From: Chionoecetes opilio
Taxonomy: Eukaryota > Arthropoda > Malacostraca > Decapoda > Majidae
Direction: 5' to 3'
NCBI GenBank assembly: GCA_016584305.1
Contig: JACEEZ010020931.1
Location: forward strand, 111,001-175,000
DNA: 64,000 bases
Shown: positions 25,700 to 37,081 of the stretch, in pieces
Layout of the letters: the number at the start of each line of letters is the position of its first letter
Position numbering within the stretch: position 1 is the first letter of the stretch
Position numbers and translations under genes: made by a program
Notes under the pieces: model-generated
Told to the model about the DNA's origin: nothing
What the model saw: the letters and a program-made list of their open reading frames with translations, nothing else
Database searches by the model: none

Positions 25700-26100
25700 T
25701 CATGGCTGGAACTTCTCAGGCCAAGACCAAGGCCATGAGTGCTGCGATGACGCAACTTTTTATTTATTGCTTATTCATATTCTCCTGTCTTCTTCTTCCT
25801 ACCATCTTCTTTTCTCCTATCTTCTTCATTATCCTATCTCTTATCTTCTTTCTCTTATCTTCTTCTTTCTCCTGTTTTCTGTCTCTTCTTCCGTCTTCTG
25901 TCTTCTTCCCTCTTTCTTCGATCCCTTCTTACTTTTCCCTTATTTGACTTTCTTCTCCCTTCTTTCTTCTCCTTCCTTCCTTCTTCCATCCTTCCTTCCT
26001 TTATTCCTTCTTTCTCCTTCCCTTCTTCCTTCCTTCTCCCGTTTTTCCTTCCTTCTCCCTTCTTTCTTCCATCTCCCAACTCCACCCGGCTCCCTCCCGC
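25700..26100. repeat. C/T-rich low-complexity tract
   Basis: About 400 bp upstream of PMPCB dominated by TTCTTC and CCTTCCTTC. Open frames here are compositional. Confidence 0.85.
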
Positions 26101-26533
26101 TCTGATAAACTCTGCGGTAACGTCTTGCCGCATTTCACTTACTCCGTAGATTAGGGGAAGCTGGGCCAAAACGGCATTTTTAGGATTTTAGTCGTTTTTG
26201 CAAATCTTGTGCAATATATTTAAAGACAGTTGGTGTGTTTGCAATCTTAATTCATCATTAAACAAAATAAACACTTTATGGAAGAACCAGATCGGATCAT
26301 TTAATCATGAGAGTGAGAGTAAAATAAGTAAAATTGCACAGATGGGCCATTGTGTACCATGGGTGGGGCAAAATGACCCTCGTATAGGGGGAAAAATGGT
26401 CCTCATAAGGAAATGCTTGGTAACATTTCAAAATTTTAGGTTCTGATAGAGAATCATACTAGAAAGAGTATAACGTAAAACTAAAATAATTAAGTTCTTA
26501 TTCCATTAAAACAAATGATTGTTTTTTTTTGGC

Positions 26534-27307
26534 TCAGTAGCGTGAACGGGGGAAGAAGAGCAGAGGCTCTTCTTCCCTATTCTCGGGGGAGATGAGGCAT
26601 TCGTCCTCGCTATCGATATTCCAAGCATCAGCGAGGTCGAGGAAGTAATCATCCTCGGTCTCGCACTCGTCCTCGAGGATGGCTCGGTCTTCGACCTCAG
26701 TCTCCTGTTCGCCGCCCATCACACTGCTCTGGGGTTCCCTGGGGCGTCGCCTCACAGCCTATCCCCTGCCAGGCAGGGGTTGCATGTCCACCTTTGCCTC
26801 GCCGTCCTCCTGCCGGGGAGCGCTGCCCTAAAGGTGTTGGGGGCCGCCACCACCGAGGCGCCTGCCATCACAGAACACCGCCGTGACGGGCTGTCCTGGT
26901 CCTGCGGCGCCCTCTAGCCTGCCGCTCCCGAGGCTGAGGAAGAGCACCGTACTGTCCTTACGTCTTGTCAGCCTCAGGCACTGCAGAAGGTCGGCGAGGG
27001 TCATGTCCTGGGTCACGACGGGGCTGCCGTCCGCCAGGCAGGTCACCCTGATGCGGGTGTTTCCCTCCTCCCCCCTCATTGATCAATGAATCAGGCGCCC
27101 GACCTTCACCACGCACACCTGGGCGGAGGTGTTCCGTGCCGCGCCCTCGTGAGGGCAGACACGCTGCCAGCCTCGCGGGGGAAGGTGAAGGAGGCGATCA
27201 CCCACCACCACCACCACGAGTGCCTCCTGTAGGGCAGCGTGACGGCGTGCACGGCGCCGCTGCCGCCCTGCACCGCCGTGTGTGGAGAGCTGGTGGCGTG
27301 GCGTCAT
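26534..27307 (-). pseudogene. GC-rich coding-like frame with three in-frame stops
   Basis: One reverse-strand frame of about 258 codons is interrupted by TGA (27083-27085), TAG (26828-26830) and TAG (26759-26761). Between stops it reads like protein: RIRVTCLADGSPVVTQDM, TLADLLQCLRLTRR, and an acidic C-terminus with DYFLDLADAWNIDSEDECLI. Upstream of about 27130 a second frame (VTLPYRRH...VIASFTFPREAG) looks equally protein-like, suggesting a frameshift. The region is GC-rich unlike its surroundings. I do not recognise the family. A decayed gene or retrocopy is most likely. Confidence 0.35.
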
Positions 27308-27861
27308 CAGGGCTCAGTGTGAAAAGGGTTGGTGGTGCAGGATGTGTGTGTGTGTGTGTGTGTGGCGAGGGTAGTAGAAGTAGTAGTGTAGTTGCAGTAG
27401 TAGTGAAAGGAAAAATATGTCAAAATATTGATATTTGCACAGGACAGAATCAAGACATGCATTCATTCACCTCTTGCATTATTTCCTCCATTATTTCTAA
27501 CCTCCATTATTTCTAACCTCCATTATCTAACCTCTAAAACAGCTAAAAATTACTTCCTTGCTATGAAAATGTCCGCGCACGTTGGCAGTTATCATTCCAC
27601 GAGCATAGATAGATAACACAATTTAATGAAGACTAAAGAAAACTTGTTATTATCAAAACAAGGCAATATATATTTTTGTATCTACACATGGTATTCAAAG
27701 GGGTGGGTTGGGCACTAACACTTACTAACTCTTGATTTATCTTTAAGAGTTGCGTAGGAGTGCTGGGAGGAAGGGGCCGCGTGTGGTGAGCTGAACCTAT
27801 TACTACAATGCATGTCAAGGTTGTATCCGAAAAGAAAGCAGAGGTGATAAATGGCGCTATG

Positions 27862-28067
<206 letters not shown>

Positions 28068-28396
28068 AAAAATGTTTGAACTTACTCATATTTCTTCGTC
28101 TCCTCCTCCTCCTCCTCCTATTCCTCCTCCTCCTCTTTCTTCAACATGACAGGAAGAAACAGAGGTATAAATATAACGTATATAGAATTTAAGAAAGAGT
28201 GAAAGAGTCGAATAAAGAGAGAGAGAGTAAAAAAAAGAAGATAGAAACCAAGCAGGGAAACAAGGGGCGGAATCTTAATCAGGGTTAAATTATAGTTCAT
28301 GAGTGTCTCCCTCGATGATTTTCTCTGTATTGATGGTTGGGCTTCGATCGCTGCTTGAGTGATAAGTAACGCCAGGTATAGAAGTATGTAAAGTTT

Positions 28397-28599
28397 GTTT
28401 TTTATAACGAGGTAAAAATTCTGACCCCTTGCTGGTTACTGACTGATATTTGATGCCATGAGAAGGGACTACTACGCTTCTTCTTAATTTCAGCTGTATT
28501 TTATCATAGTTAACCCTATTATCAGGTATACATAGGCATGATTTTAAGCATGAGACCTTAAGATAGAATGGAATTTTTGCCTCGGTAAAAAAAATAGAC
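28397..28599. mobile_element. 203-bp MITE (family E), copy 1
   Basis: TTATAACGAGGTAAAAATTC at the left and GGAATTTTTGCCTCGGTAAA at the right are inverted repeats. A second copy lies at 44166-44370, about 88% similar by eye. The left end alone also appears at 9150-9185. Confidence 0.65.
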
Positions 28600-29242
28600 T
28601 GTAGGTGAGTGCGGTTGAGAGGGAAGGTGTTCGAGGCGCCGGGAAAGTGTGGCGCAAACCTGTCATGGATTTCAGCTAAAGAATACTTGTGATGGCCGGT
28701 GTATGTATGTATGTATGCATGTATATCTTGCTTTAGGTAATTTTGGGGTTAATGCGGAAAGTATATGCGACGTTTGAGCGATTGTAATGACACCTTTGCG
28801 TGAATACTATTATTACAGTCGTGTTAGTGTGTGTGTGTGTGTGTGTGTAGAGTCTTGTATAATAACACCAACAGAATGAAACGTTCAGTTCAGTACAGTT
28901 CAGTTGTGGGTCGGGAGTTTGGCCTTTCTTATTAACGGTACTACCTGATGTTTCTCTTCTTGCTGTCTGGGTCTACAGTTAGTTGTCTTCTCTTATTCTG
29001 TCTTTTAATTGTTTTTTCTTTCTTTCCTCTTCTTTTCTCTGGTCATCCAAAAACTGTTGATTGTTCTTTTTGCTTCTTCCACATTCCCATCTCCAAACAA
29101 ATACTCTCCCACTATAGCCTCTTCCTCCTCTATGTATGATAAGCTGCTGTCACTATATCCATAATCTCTTTTCTCCCTTCAACATTAAGTATAGTACGCC
29201 AAAACCTACATAAGCCTATTAGTGTGGTATGCCATGTATTCC

Positions 29243-29371
29243 CGTAGGATTTTTGTGCTAAAATTGATTTTTTTGCAGTTCTGGCTTCTATAGGTATCAG
29301 ATTAACAGAAAAAGATGGGGTCCCAATTTTCAGACCCCTCACCCCCTTTCTGGGGGTCACTTCCCTTTTGG
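29243..29371 (+). repeat. Left 129-bp inverted repeat of the nuclease element
   Basis: Runs from CGTAGGATTTTTGTGCTAAA through CTGGGGGTCACTTCCCTTTT. It differs from the right arm by about one base. Confidence 0.88.
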
Positions 29372-29742
29372 CACCCCCAGGATTGGTCTCTGGTAACACT
29401 AAGCAACAAATTTCAACATTTTCTTTGTTACAGACACGTGAACTACTGATTCCTACTAAATTGCTGATGCTGATGTCAGGTCTGATATCTAAATTTCTCT
29501 ATCACGTCCAGATTTGGTATAACTGAAACCTCTATTTTTCGTTGTTTTCTCACCCGCTTCTATTACGAAAGCCGTCTAAGCTACTTTTCCATGCCACGTT
29601 TTATGCTAGGCATACTTAAATAATGTTAACAGGGTTGTCTTTCCTCCTTTATTCTGGCTTAAGACAGACAATGGAGTTCCACTGGCGGAGTTACCACCCC
29701 TGCGCCCAACCATCCACCCAAAGCGCGTTAGTATTTAGCGAT

Positions 29743-29777
29743 ACGTCCGATTTTGCGATACTGTCAAAATCGGACGT
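29743..29777. repeat. Perfect 13-bp hairpin after the nuclease frame
   Basis: ACGTCCGATTTTG (29743-29755) and CAAAATCGGACGT (29765-29777) pair perfectly across a 9-base loop, 12 bp beyond the stop codon on the coding strand. Confidence 0.85.
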
Positions 29778-29789
29778 AAAATCAATCAG

Positions 29790-30515
29790 TTATTCATCAA
29801 TGTCCATATTTGAAATGTGCTCCCGAATAGCGTTTGCGCCATCACTGCCATAGCATTTACAGAGAGGAGTACAGGGCAGGCCATTCTTCAAGCAGCTACA
29901 CCTATTTCCCTTGCATCCTACTTTGCAGCCACATTTGACGAGTTCAACTACAGCTTGTGGGGTAGGCAGGGCAAGACATGGCAGTGGAACATACACGCCT
30001 TTCTCCAATGGCCATCCATTTTTTTCAATTGCAGGAAGGGTTGGACAATTTTTAGGGTATGACTTGTCCCGCATTGTCATGTCGTTTGCACGCATGATAT
30101 GGGGAAGCAATGCAGCACGAGTTGGTGGAAGCATTTCCCCTTCCAAGTTCTTTGACCGAAACAGCTCCCACCTGAGTGATGGTAGGGTTGCTGGACCTTT
30201 TGAACTGTAGACATGACACACAAAAGTCTCCAACGCTTTCACCTGCGTGGGAAGCTCGTCATTGACCAACTCGGCAGGAATAGAAATGCATCCTAATGCT
30301 TTGAAGCAGTCAATGGCAGGGTCATCATCATCAAGCTTTAGGTATGCATCTACCCATGATTTCTTTGAAATTCCTATGAATCTGCCTCCCCAATCAGCAC
30401 CTGAGAAGTTGTGGAGTCCAAGAAGTCCTTGACATTTGTGACGGCCAATAACCTGCACTCTTTCAAAGATGTCTATTTCCTGTTTCTTCTTTCCTTTGCC
30501 TGTATGAAACTTCAA
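29790..30515 (-). CDS. Transposon nuclease-like protein, C-terminal part with CXC domain
   Basis: 241 codons in a different frame, directly after the first part; frames overlap at about 30529-30536, so one base gained or lost split the gene. TTG (30513-30515) is only the first listed codon and not a real start. FHTGKG and LLGLHNFSGADWGGRF (residues 31-46) match the GTGK and HAFTGCD segment expected just after the DTDV motif. Residues 195-221 are a nine-cysteine CXC/tesmin-like cluster (CGCKVGCKGNRCSCLKNG and PCTPLCKC) suited to metal or DNA binding. Confidence 0.7.
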   Translation of the reverse strand: MKFHTGKGKKKQEIDIFERVQVIGRHKCQGLLGLHNFSGADWGGRFIGISKKSWVDAYLKLDDDDPAIDCFKALGCISIPAELVNDELPTQVKALETFVCHVYSSKGPATLPSLRWELFRSKNLEGEMLPPTRAALLPHIMRANDMTMRDKSYPKNCPTLPAIEKNGWPLEKGVYVPLPCLALPTPQAVVELVKCGCKVGCKGNRCSCLKNGLPCTPLCKCYGSDGANAIREHISNMDIDE

Positions 30516-30528
30516 GGATATAGTAGAT

Positions 30529-32199
30529 CTAGGATGCTATCTGTCTGGAGGCGATAAGATCAAGAAGGAGCAGAAGTACGTCAGTGTCGGGCGACCCTAC
30601 GCAGATCATTCTGGCAGCACCACAGGCTGTAGAGGCAAGTACTTGGCTTGGAATCAATGTGTCAGCCTCTTCATGTGTATGAGCATACTCAAAACCTAGT
30701 CCCTTGATATGATCATCGTACACGACAACGAGCACGAATGAATCTTTGCTTGCGAAATAGTCAAGCAGTCCTTGGCCAAACAAGCATGTGAGCTTCCGCT
30801 TTGTTTTTGATGCTGAAAGTAACTCCTTAATGGACATGGTGAGCTTCATATCGGGATGAACTTCGTACTCAATGGATGTGGTTGATCGCTTCTGCCGGGT
30901 CTTGTTTTTCAACGACAGATCCAAGTATCGATCAAACACAACACGCCCCTCATCATAGCTTGTCATCATTGTCTCTATGCGTTTGTTGAATGCATCCTGA
31001 AGGTGTGAAATCTTCAGCCTATTTGGCGTCTTTGTCATACTCTGAAGTACACCCATTGCATCAATGATGAGAACTTTAACTAGAGGATCTTCCTGCCCTA
31101 TGTCTGGTACTGGAGGAACATCAAGGGATTCAACCGTGGCATCTTCAACTGCATGCATCAGACTGGCCTTGTCAGTTGGGATGTACAAAGATCTATCAAC
31201 AGCACGCAGAGAGCGGGGCACTGTTGACATCTCGTACTTGCCAATTATTTCCTCGAATTTTGGCACTAGACCTGGTCGGCTTCCCTGAACAATGAGAAAT
31301 CTGCCCAGTAAATTACGATCCTCACGCAATTTGATGACTTTATCTCCAATGCGTACTTTTGATTTATCCATCCAACTTGAGAATGCCTTCAACTTGAGCT
31401 TCTTCATCTTGTCCCAAACCGAGAGATTTGATGTGGTAGTCAGACGTTCACAAACGAACTCCTCGAATCGCTTGTGAGCCTTTTCTTCATAATGCAGAAT
31501 ATCATGCTTTGCTACCTCTGGCACAAGAGCTGATGAAACTAAACTTTTCAATGGTGTCTTCACTCTGAAGGGGTTGTCTGTGCAGTGCAACTCTATTGAT
31601 TGACGGATCTTTATGGCATTCTCTCTTGACCTCAGTGCAATCTGTCCAGACAGCTGGTAATGCTCTGTGCGTTCGGATGACCTGGAAACTTTTGGGAAGC
31701 TCTCAAGATACTCGTCAACGATACGGGCAAGGCAAGGTGTAGTGGTGACGAGTCGATTGAGAGCAGCTTCATCTCTGCTGAGTCCTACCATACCACCGTG
31801 TCCCTTTAGTTTCTTGATTTCCTGTTCGAGTGCCTGATCTGTGGCGAGATTCGTGAAGGGTATCTCTGATTTTGCAACAACAAAGTCACCGGACATCAAT
31901 GCATTCCATGTTTCAGGCTCATTGTCTTCCAGCGCATTCATTTGTGCAAGATGGACAGGCATCAGTCGAGCGTAATTTAGAAGATCCCGTGCGAAGAAAT
32001 ACTTGATCAGGTTCTCCAAGGAAGCAAGATAACTCTGCCAGTCCCCTGAGCGGCAAGAGCTCACGAAATGAAGGAGGCTTTCCACTTGATCGAGGTATGC
32101 TGAAAGGAATTGTGCAAACTCTCCAATGTTTTCATCCTCCTCCAGTGGCTTCACATTTGCAGCGTACCATGATCTGACGTATTCATAGTCTTCAGTCAT
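30529..32199 (-). CDS. Transposon nuclease-like protein, N-terminal part
   Basis: 556 codons; the frame is open for another 60 bp upstream (to 32259, where a TAG precedes it), so the N-terminus is probably truncated. The first ~350 residues are helical and unrecognised. Then come VLIIDAMG (D380), RVVFDRYLDLSLKNKTRQKR (residues 419-438), THEEADTL (E510, E511, D513) and VGSPDTDVLLLLL (D538, D540). These correspond to the acidic motifs of PIN/XPG-type nucleases in invertebrate transposon proteins. The frame ends just as the conserved domain continues in another frame. Confidence 0.7.
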   Translation of the reverse strand: MTEDYEYVRSWYAANVKPLEEDENIGEFAQFLSAYLDQVESLLHFVSSCRSGDWQSYLASLENLIKYFFARDLLNYARLMPVHLAQMNALEDNEPETWNALMSGDFVVAKSEIPFTNLATDQALEQEIKKLKGHGGMVGLSRDEAALNRLVTTTPCLARIVDEYLESFPKVSRSSERTEHYQLSGQIALRSRENAIKIRQSIELHCTDNPFRVKTPLKSLVSSALVPEVAKHDILHYEEKAHKRFEEFVCERLTTTSNLSVWDKMKKLKLKAFSSWMDKSKVRIGDKVIKLREDRNLLGRFLIVQGSRPGLVPKFEEIIGKYEMSTVPRSLRAVDRSLYIPTDKASLMHAVEDATVESLDVPPVPDIGQEDPLVKVLIIDAMGVLQSMTKTPNRLKISHLQDAFNKRIETMMTSYDEGRVVFDRYLDLSLKNKTRQKRSTTSIEYEVHPDMKLTMSIKELLSASKTKRKLTCLFGQGLLDYFASKDSFVLVVVYDDHIKGLGFEYAHTHEEADTLIPSQVLASTACGAARMICVGSPDTDVLLLLLDLIASRQIAS

Positions 32200-32393
32200 A
32201 TCGGGGTTACGTGAATGAAGCTTGTCCTTGAAAGCATTGCACCGGAACCGGAAGTGCTATAAGGACACTTCCGGTTGCTTTTTGAGTGCTATAAATCGAC
32301 TCGGCATACCTGAAAACCTACAAAAGTATACTCAAATGATGAAAATCGGTCAATTATTGGCGGAGATAGGTGCATGGTCAGTGCCGGGGGGCC

Positions 32394-32522
32394 CCAAAAG
32401 GGAAGTGACCCCCAGAAAGGGGGTAAGGGGTCTGAAAATTGGGACCCCATCTTTTTCTGTTAATCTGATACCTATAGAAGCCAGAACTGCAAAAAAATCA
32501 ATTTTAGCACAAAAATCCTACG
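32394..32522 (-). repeat. Right 129-bp inverted repeat of the nuclease element
   Basis: Mirror of the left arm. High identity suggests a young insertion or a recent conversion. Confidence 0.88.
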
Positions 32523-33740
32523 AGAGCCCTTTTCCTAACATTACATACCGCACTATATTCTCATCTCGCGTTTAATGTCTCAGTTACGTTATTTCTCCCT
32601 TCGTTAAGATACTTGGATGCTATTTCGACAATTCACACGCATACAAACACCGAGGATATTGATGATACAAAATTGCCACCTCGTCCGAATTAACTCAAGT
32701 GGGGATTCGAACGCCGGGATGCTTGCACACGAACCAAAGTCAATACCAGTGAGCCACTTTAACAACCGAGAGGGAAAGAATGTATATAGAGAAATGGCTT
32801 ATAGGTCCTGATGTCTTGTATGTGTAAAGACAATGAACAGGAAAATCAGATATAGATAGATAGATAGATAGATATTTTATACATACATACATACACAACA
32901 TATTGTTTACACATCTACAACAACACAATAAAATGTACACAGGAAGTAGATTTGAATTATATTTGAACCGCACCCGCGATACCATTCTTAGGAAGTGAAA
33001 GTCCCGACTCCCAAGGCAAGGCAGACCATTATCCAGGCAGACGGCGGAAAGACCCATCGCACCGTCTTCCTTCCGACCCTATACACCGGCAGCAAAATAA
33101 TCTAGAGCAACCTTACATGCGCGCTTTTTAATGGTATAGGGTTAAAGTTTTGGCCTCCACAGTGTCTACACCTCTATACGGTTCACTTCCCGACTGATGG
33201 TTGGGTGTTGCGTCGAGGGAACGTATATGGTCGCTGATCCACTTGTAACACCTTGAAAACACCTTGAGAACAGCTCTTTAAGGTTAGGGTCGCGTGGTAG
33301 GAGGAGGAGAAAGAGGGTTACGTAAGATTACATAGGAAGAAAAGATTATACCAAGAGATGCATTGGTATATATGAAGAGAGTATCTGCTGAGGTATAGGT
33401 ATTACATGTACTACTATTACTAAGCTACATGGTTAGGAATTAGGATAAAAGTATAGCGCAAAGATGAGCAGGAGGAGGAGGAGGAGGAGGAGGAGGAGGA
33501 GGAGGAATATATGGATATGAAGACATCTCTACTAACATCTAACATCTCTCTAACTCTCTCTCTCAATATGAAATAATTGATTAATCTATCCTTATATTCT
33601 ATCTATACTAATTTATCTATTTTTTTGCAATGTACGCATATGATAGTACTTTAAAAGAGGAGTGTCAAGACATCTCCCAAACTAAATAGACCCACCCACT
33701 TCTTGAATCTCTTACTATCTACTGTAGAGGGCTGACGACA

Positions 33741-33912
33741 AACGGACTTTTTGCAGCTCGCGGACTTTTTGCAGCTATAGCGGACTTTTTGCATCTAGCG
33801 GGTTTTTTGCAGTTAGCGAACATTGTTTCAGCAAGCGGACTTTTTGCAGCTAGTGGACTTTTCTTTAGCTATAGAGAGCGTTTTTTTTGCAGCTAGCAGA
33901 CTTTTTATTATT
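33741..33912. repeat. Minisatellite GCGGACTTTTTGCAGCTA
   Basis: Seven imperfect units of roughly 20-30 bp. The AGG run at 33472-33506 is a separate microsatellite. Confidence 0.88.
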
Positions 33913-34600
33913 TCTTTTATATTTTTGCCCTTGGACCCTTTGCCCTTTAGACGTTAAAAAAGGTATAATACAGTTTTCTTACATTTTCGTCCAACTTTCC
34001 AATACTTTATGTAAATATTATCTTCTCTGTCCTTCATGTTATAATAGCTTCTTAATTTTTTCCCCTTCGACAAGACTACCTGAAAAGTTCCCTGTTTCGT
34101 CAACTTTGGAACCGGATTGAGTGTTGCATCACCTGCCTTCCTTCCTCTTCCTTGTCGTCTGTCATATAGAGGAACCGGATTCAGCCACCCAGCCAGCCTC
34201 AGGTGTCGGGTTAACACCTTAAAAACACAACCCTTCTTCCACCTTTCATCGGTTAACGCTCTGTTTTGTCTCTCTTATGCGACCAACCGTTGATATACAA
34301 TCCTTCCGCTTCCTTCTCACTCTCTTCCTCTTCCTTCAACATCTCTTCTCTTCCTTCTCCACCGAATTTATGGACTTAACGTTTACGTTTTCCATTTATT
34401 TTTTGTCTCGTATTGTTGCAGTAACGTAGTAGGCAGTCGTGTTCATTTATTAATAGTGAGTGACCTTGCAGACTGGCTAACTTGACTTCTCGCTAATTTT
34501 TTTTTTTATTCCATGGGGCTTGTCATAATTATCTTTCTCATTTTTCTTATGCGTTGTTGTGGCAGGAAAAAAAAATAATACAATTGTGTCTTCCTCTCGC

Positions 34601-34680
34601 ATTTTTTTTTCCGGGGGGAGGGAGGGTGGAAGGGGGGAGGGAGGGGGGTAGGAGGGGTGGGGGGGTGGGGGGGGGGGAGA
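34601..34680 (+). repeat. G-run tract with quadruplex potential
   Basis: More than eight runs of three or more G, including runs of six to thirteen, separated by one to three bases within 80 bp. Confidence 0.85.
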
Positions 34681-34867
34681 AGAGGCGCCCGTTAAGAGTC
34701 AATTTCCAACTTCTATTTCTAGCATTTCAAGTCTAAGGAAAAAGAAGAAAAAAAGGAGGCAGAGTTAAGGTCAACAGCTTCGCGCAGAATATTTTTCCCT
34801 TAAAAGTTATCGCTTTCCAGTCATGAACAAAACGGTTTGGTGGATTACTTCCTTTACCGCCTACGCA

Positions 34868-34888
34868 TGCACGGACACACACGCACAC

Positions 34889-34948
<60 letters not shown>

Positions 34949-35017
34949 TCACTCACTCACTCACTCACTCACACACTCACTCACTCACTCACTCACTCAC
35001 TCACTCACACTCACTCA

Positions 35018-35054
<37 letters not shown>

Positions 35055-35061
35055 TCACTCA

Positions 35062-35099
<38 letters not shown>

Positions 35100-35135
35100 T
35101 CACTCACTCACACACACACACACACACACATACAC
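34868..35135. repeat. Compound (CA)n / (CACT)n microsatellite
   Basis: Alternating ACAC and ACTC blocks over ~270 bp. Confidence 0.95.
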
Positions 35136-35293
35136 ACACGCTTTTCATTCGCCTATACCACAATATTGAATAACTTTCCAGCATTTTCCAAGAATGATAA
35201 GAAAAAAATAACCTTTTATAGCTTCCTTGCTGTAACATGTTCTTCCTTCAAGCGTTTCTTTCCTGTTTCTTTCCATCACGACTATTATTTCAT

Positions 35294-35357
35294 AAGAACA
35301 TAAGAAAATAAGGAAGCTACAAGAGGCCGCGAGACCTACACGTAGTAGTTCCTGTCT
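35294..35357 (-). repeat. LINE 3' end (family A), stub
   Basis: CATAAGAACATAAGAAAATA then GGAAGCTACAAGAGGCCGCG and GTAGTTCCTG. Confidence 0.7.
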
Positions 35358-35474
35358 TGATTTCCTGATTCTTTCCTGCATCGACATCGTGCCAGCTATG
35401 ATTGAGTTTCTAATTGTACACTTTGCTACACTTTGCTTCTTTTATAGCCTTGACTCTGTCCCTTGCGTTAAGTG

Positions 35475-36450
35475 GATATAAGTACTCCTTTCCCATACAA
35501 TCTTATAACTACTCCTTTCCCATACAATCTTATAACTACTCCTTTCCCATACAAACTTATAATTACTCCTTTCCCATACAATCTTATAACTACTCCTTTC
35601 CCATACAATCTTATAACTACTCCTTTCCCATACAATCTTATAACTACTCCTTTCCCATACAAACTTATAATTACTCCTTTCCCATACAAATTTATAACTA
35701 CTCCTTTCCCATACAATCTTATAACTACTCCTTTCCCATACAATCTTATAACTACTCCTTTCCCATACAAACTTATAATACTCCTTTCCCATACAAATTT
35801 ATAACTACTCCTTTCCCATACAATCTTATAACTACTCCTTTCCCATACAATCTTATAACTACTCCTTTCCCATACAAACTTATAATTACTCCTTTCCCAT
35901 ACAAATTTATAACACTACTCCTTTCCATACAATCTTATAACTACTCCTTTCCCATACAATCTTATAACTACTCCTTTCCCATACAAACTTATAATTACTC
36001 CTTTCCCATACAAATTTATAACTACTCCTTTCCCATACAATCTTATAACTACTCCTTTCCCATACAATCTTATAACTACTCCTTTCCCATAAAAAAATAT
36101 AACTACTCCTTTCCCATACAAACTTATAACTACTCCTTTCCCATACAAACTTATAACTACTCCTTTCCCATACAAATTTATAACTACTCCTTTCCCATAA
36201 AAAAATATAACTACTCCTTTCCCATACAAACTTATAACTACTCCTTTCTCATAAAAAAATATAACTACTCCTTTCCCATACAATCTTATAACTACTCCTT
36301 TCCCATACAATCTTATAACTACTCCTTTCCCATACAATCTTATAACTACTCCTTTCCCATACAAACATATACCTACTCCTTTCCCATACAAAATTATAAC
36401 TACTCCTTTCCCATACAAAATTATAACTACTCCTTTCCCATACAAACTTG
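35475..36450. repeat. 27-bp satellite, ~36 units
   Basis: The unit is TATAACTACTCCTTTCCCAT plus a variable seven-base end: ACAATCT, ACAAACT, ACAAATT or AAAAAAA. Variants follow a partly regular order (two ACAATCT, one ACAAACT, one ACAAATT), hinting at a ~108-bp higher-order unit. Period 27 keeps frames open (YNYSFPIQS), but this is satellite DNA and there is no sign of a gene. Confidence 0.93.
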
Positions 36451-36563
36451 TCTGTAAATACAAATTATGCTTTTCATAGATATTAAATTATTCCAACATG
36501 TCTCAGAAGCATTATAGTGAAGCCAGTGATGATGGTAATAGCAAGAACCATTAAACTATACTA

Positions 36564-36776
36564 TTAACCCCTTGAGACCCAGAACATAATTTCCATTGTA
36601 CTTTGGCTACCATTAGACGATTTTTAGTGAATATAAGCAATATTTTATAGATATGACCTGTTTAGTATCCGTGTCGACTAACTAATTTGGTATATTCAGT
36701 TACTTTTTGCAATGTTTTGGCTCGACAACATACAATTTTTTATAGCAAAGAAAAGATCTGGGCGTGAAGGGGTTAA
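36564..36776 (-). mobile_element. TTAA MITE, copy 7
   Basis: TTAA at both ends (36564-36567, 36773-36776), starting TTAACCCCTTGAGACCCAGA. Confidence 0.8.
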
Positions 36777-37016
36777 AGGTTGATCAAATACACTGTTAAA
36801 CATCATTGGGGTAGTATACGTAGCTATACTGTATACAAACCTTTTTTACAACGCTATTTACAGTACTCAGTATCGATAAATGTAACGTTGGACTTATTTT
36901 TTCAGAGGAAGTACAAAGCATAGGAAGGAATACTGTCCGTGAGTAGAAGGCATGCGTGTATACTGCGAGAGAAATCGTGAATATCGCTGCTGGCTATGTA
37001 TTACGGAGGTTATGCA

Positions 37017-37038
37017 TACGTATGTATGTATATGTCTG

Positions 37039-37081
<43 letters not shown>

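Larger units (their letters stand above)
29243..32522 (-). mobile_element. DNA transposon with XPG-like nuclease and CXC protein (Academ-like)
   Basis: A 3.3-kb element bounded by 129-bp inverted repeats (29243-29371 and 32394-32522) that are nearly identical. Weaker similarity continues outward (CATACC.CACTA on both sides), so the true ends may be further out. Inside is one protein frame split by a frameshift. The protein combines PIN/XPG-like acidic motifs with a cysteine cluster, a combination I know from a large invertebrate transposon-associated family. Kojima's Academ lineage with an XPG nuclease is the closest named group. No DDE domain is seen, so the element may be internally deleted. 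Confidence 0.6.

Noticed and set aside
32225..32285. CCGGAAGTG inverted pair as paired ETS sites
   Set aside because: Lies in the transposon's own 5' region; no sign of a host promoter.
35414..36463. 347-codon plus-strand and 182-codon minus-strand frames (YNYSFPIQ repeats)
   Set aside because: Satellite of period 27 with indels that switch frame; both strands are equally open.
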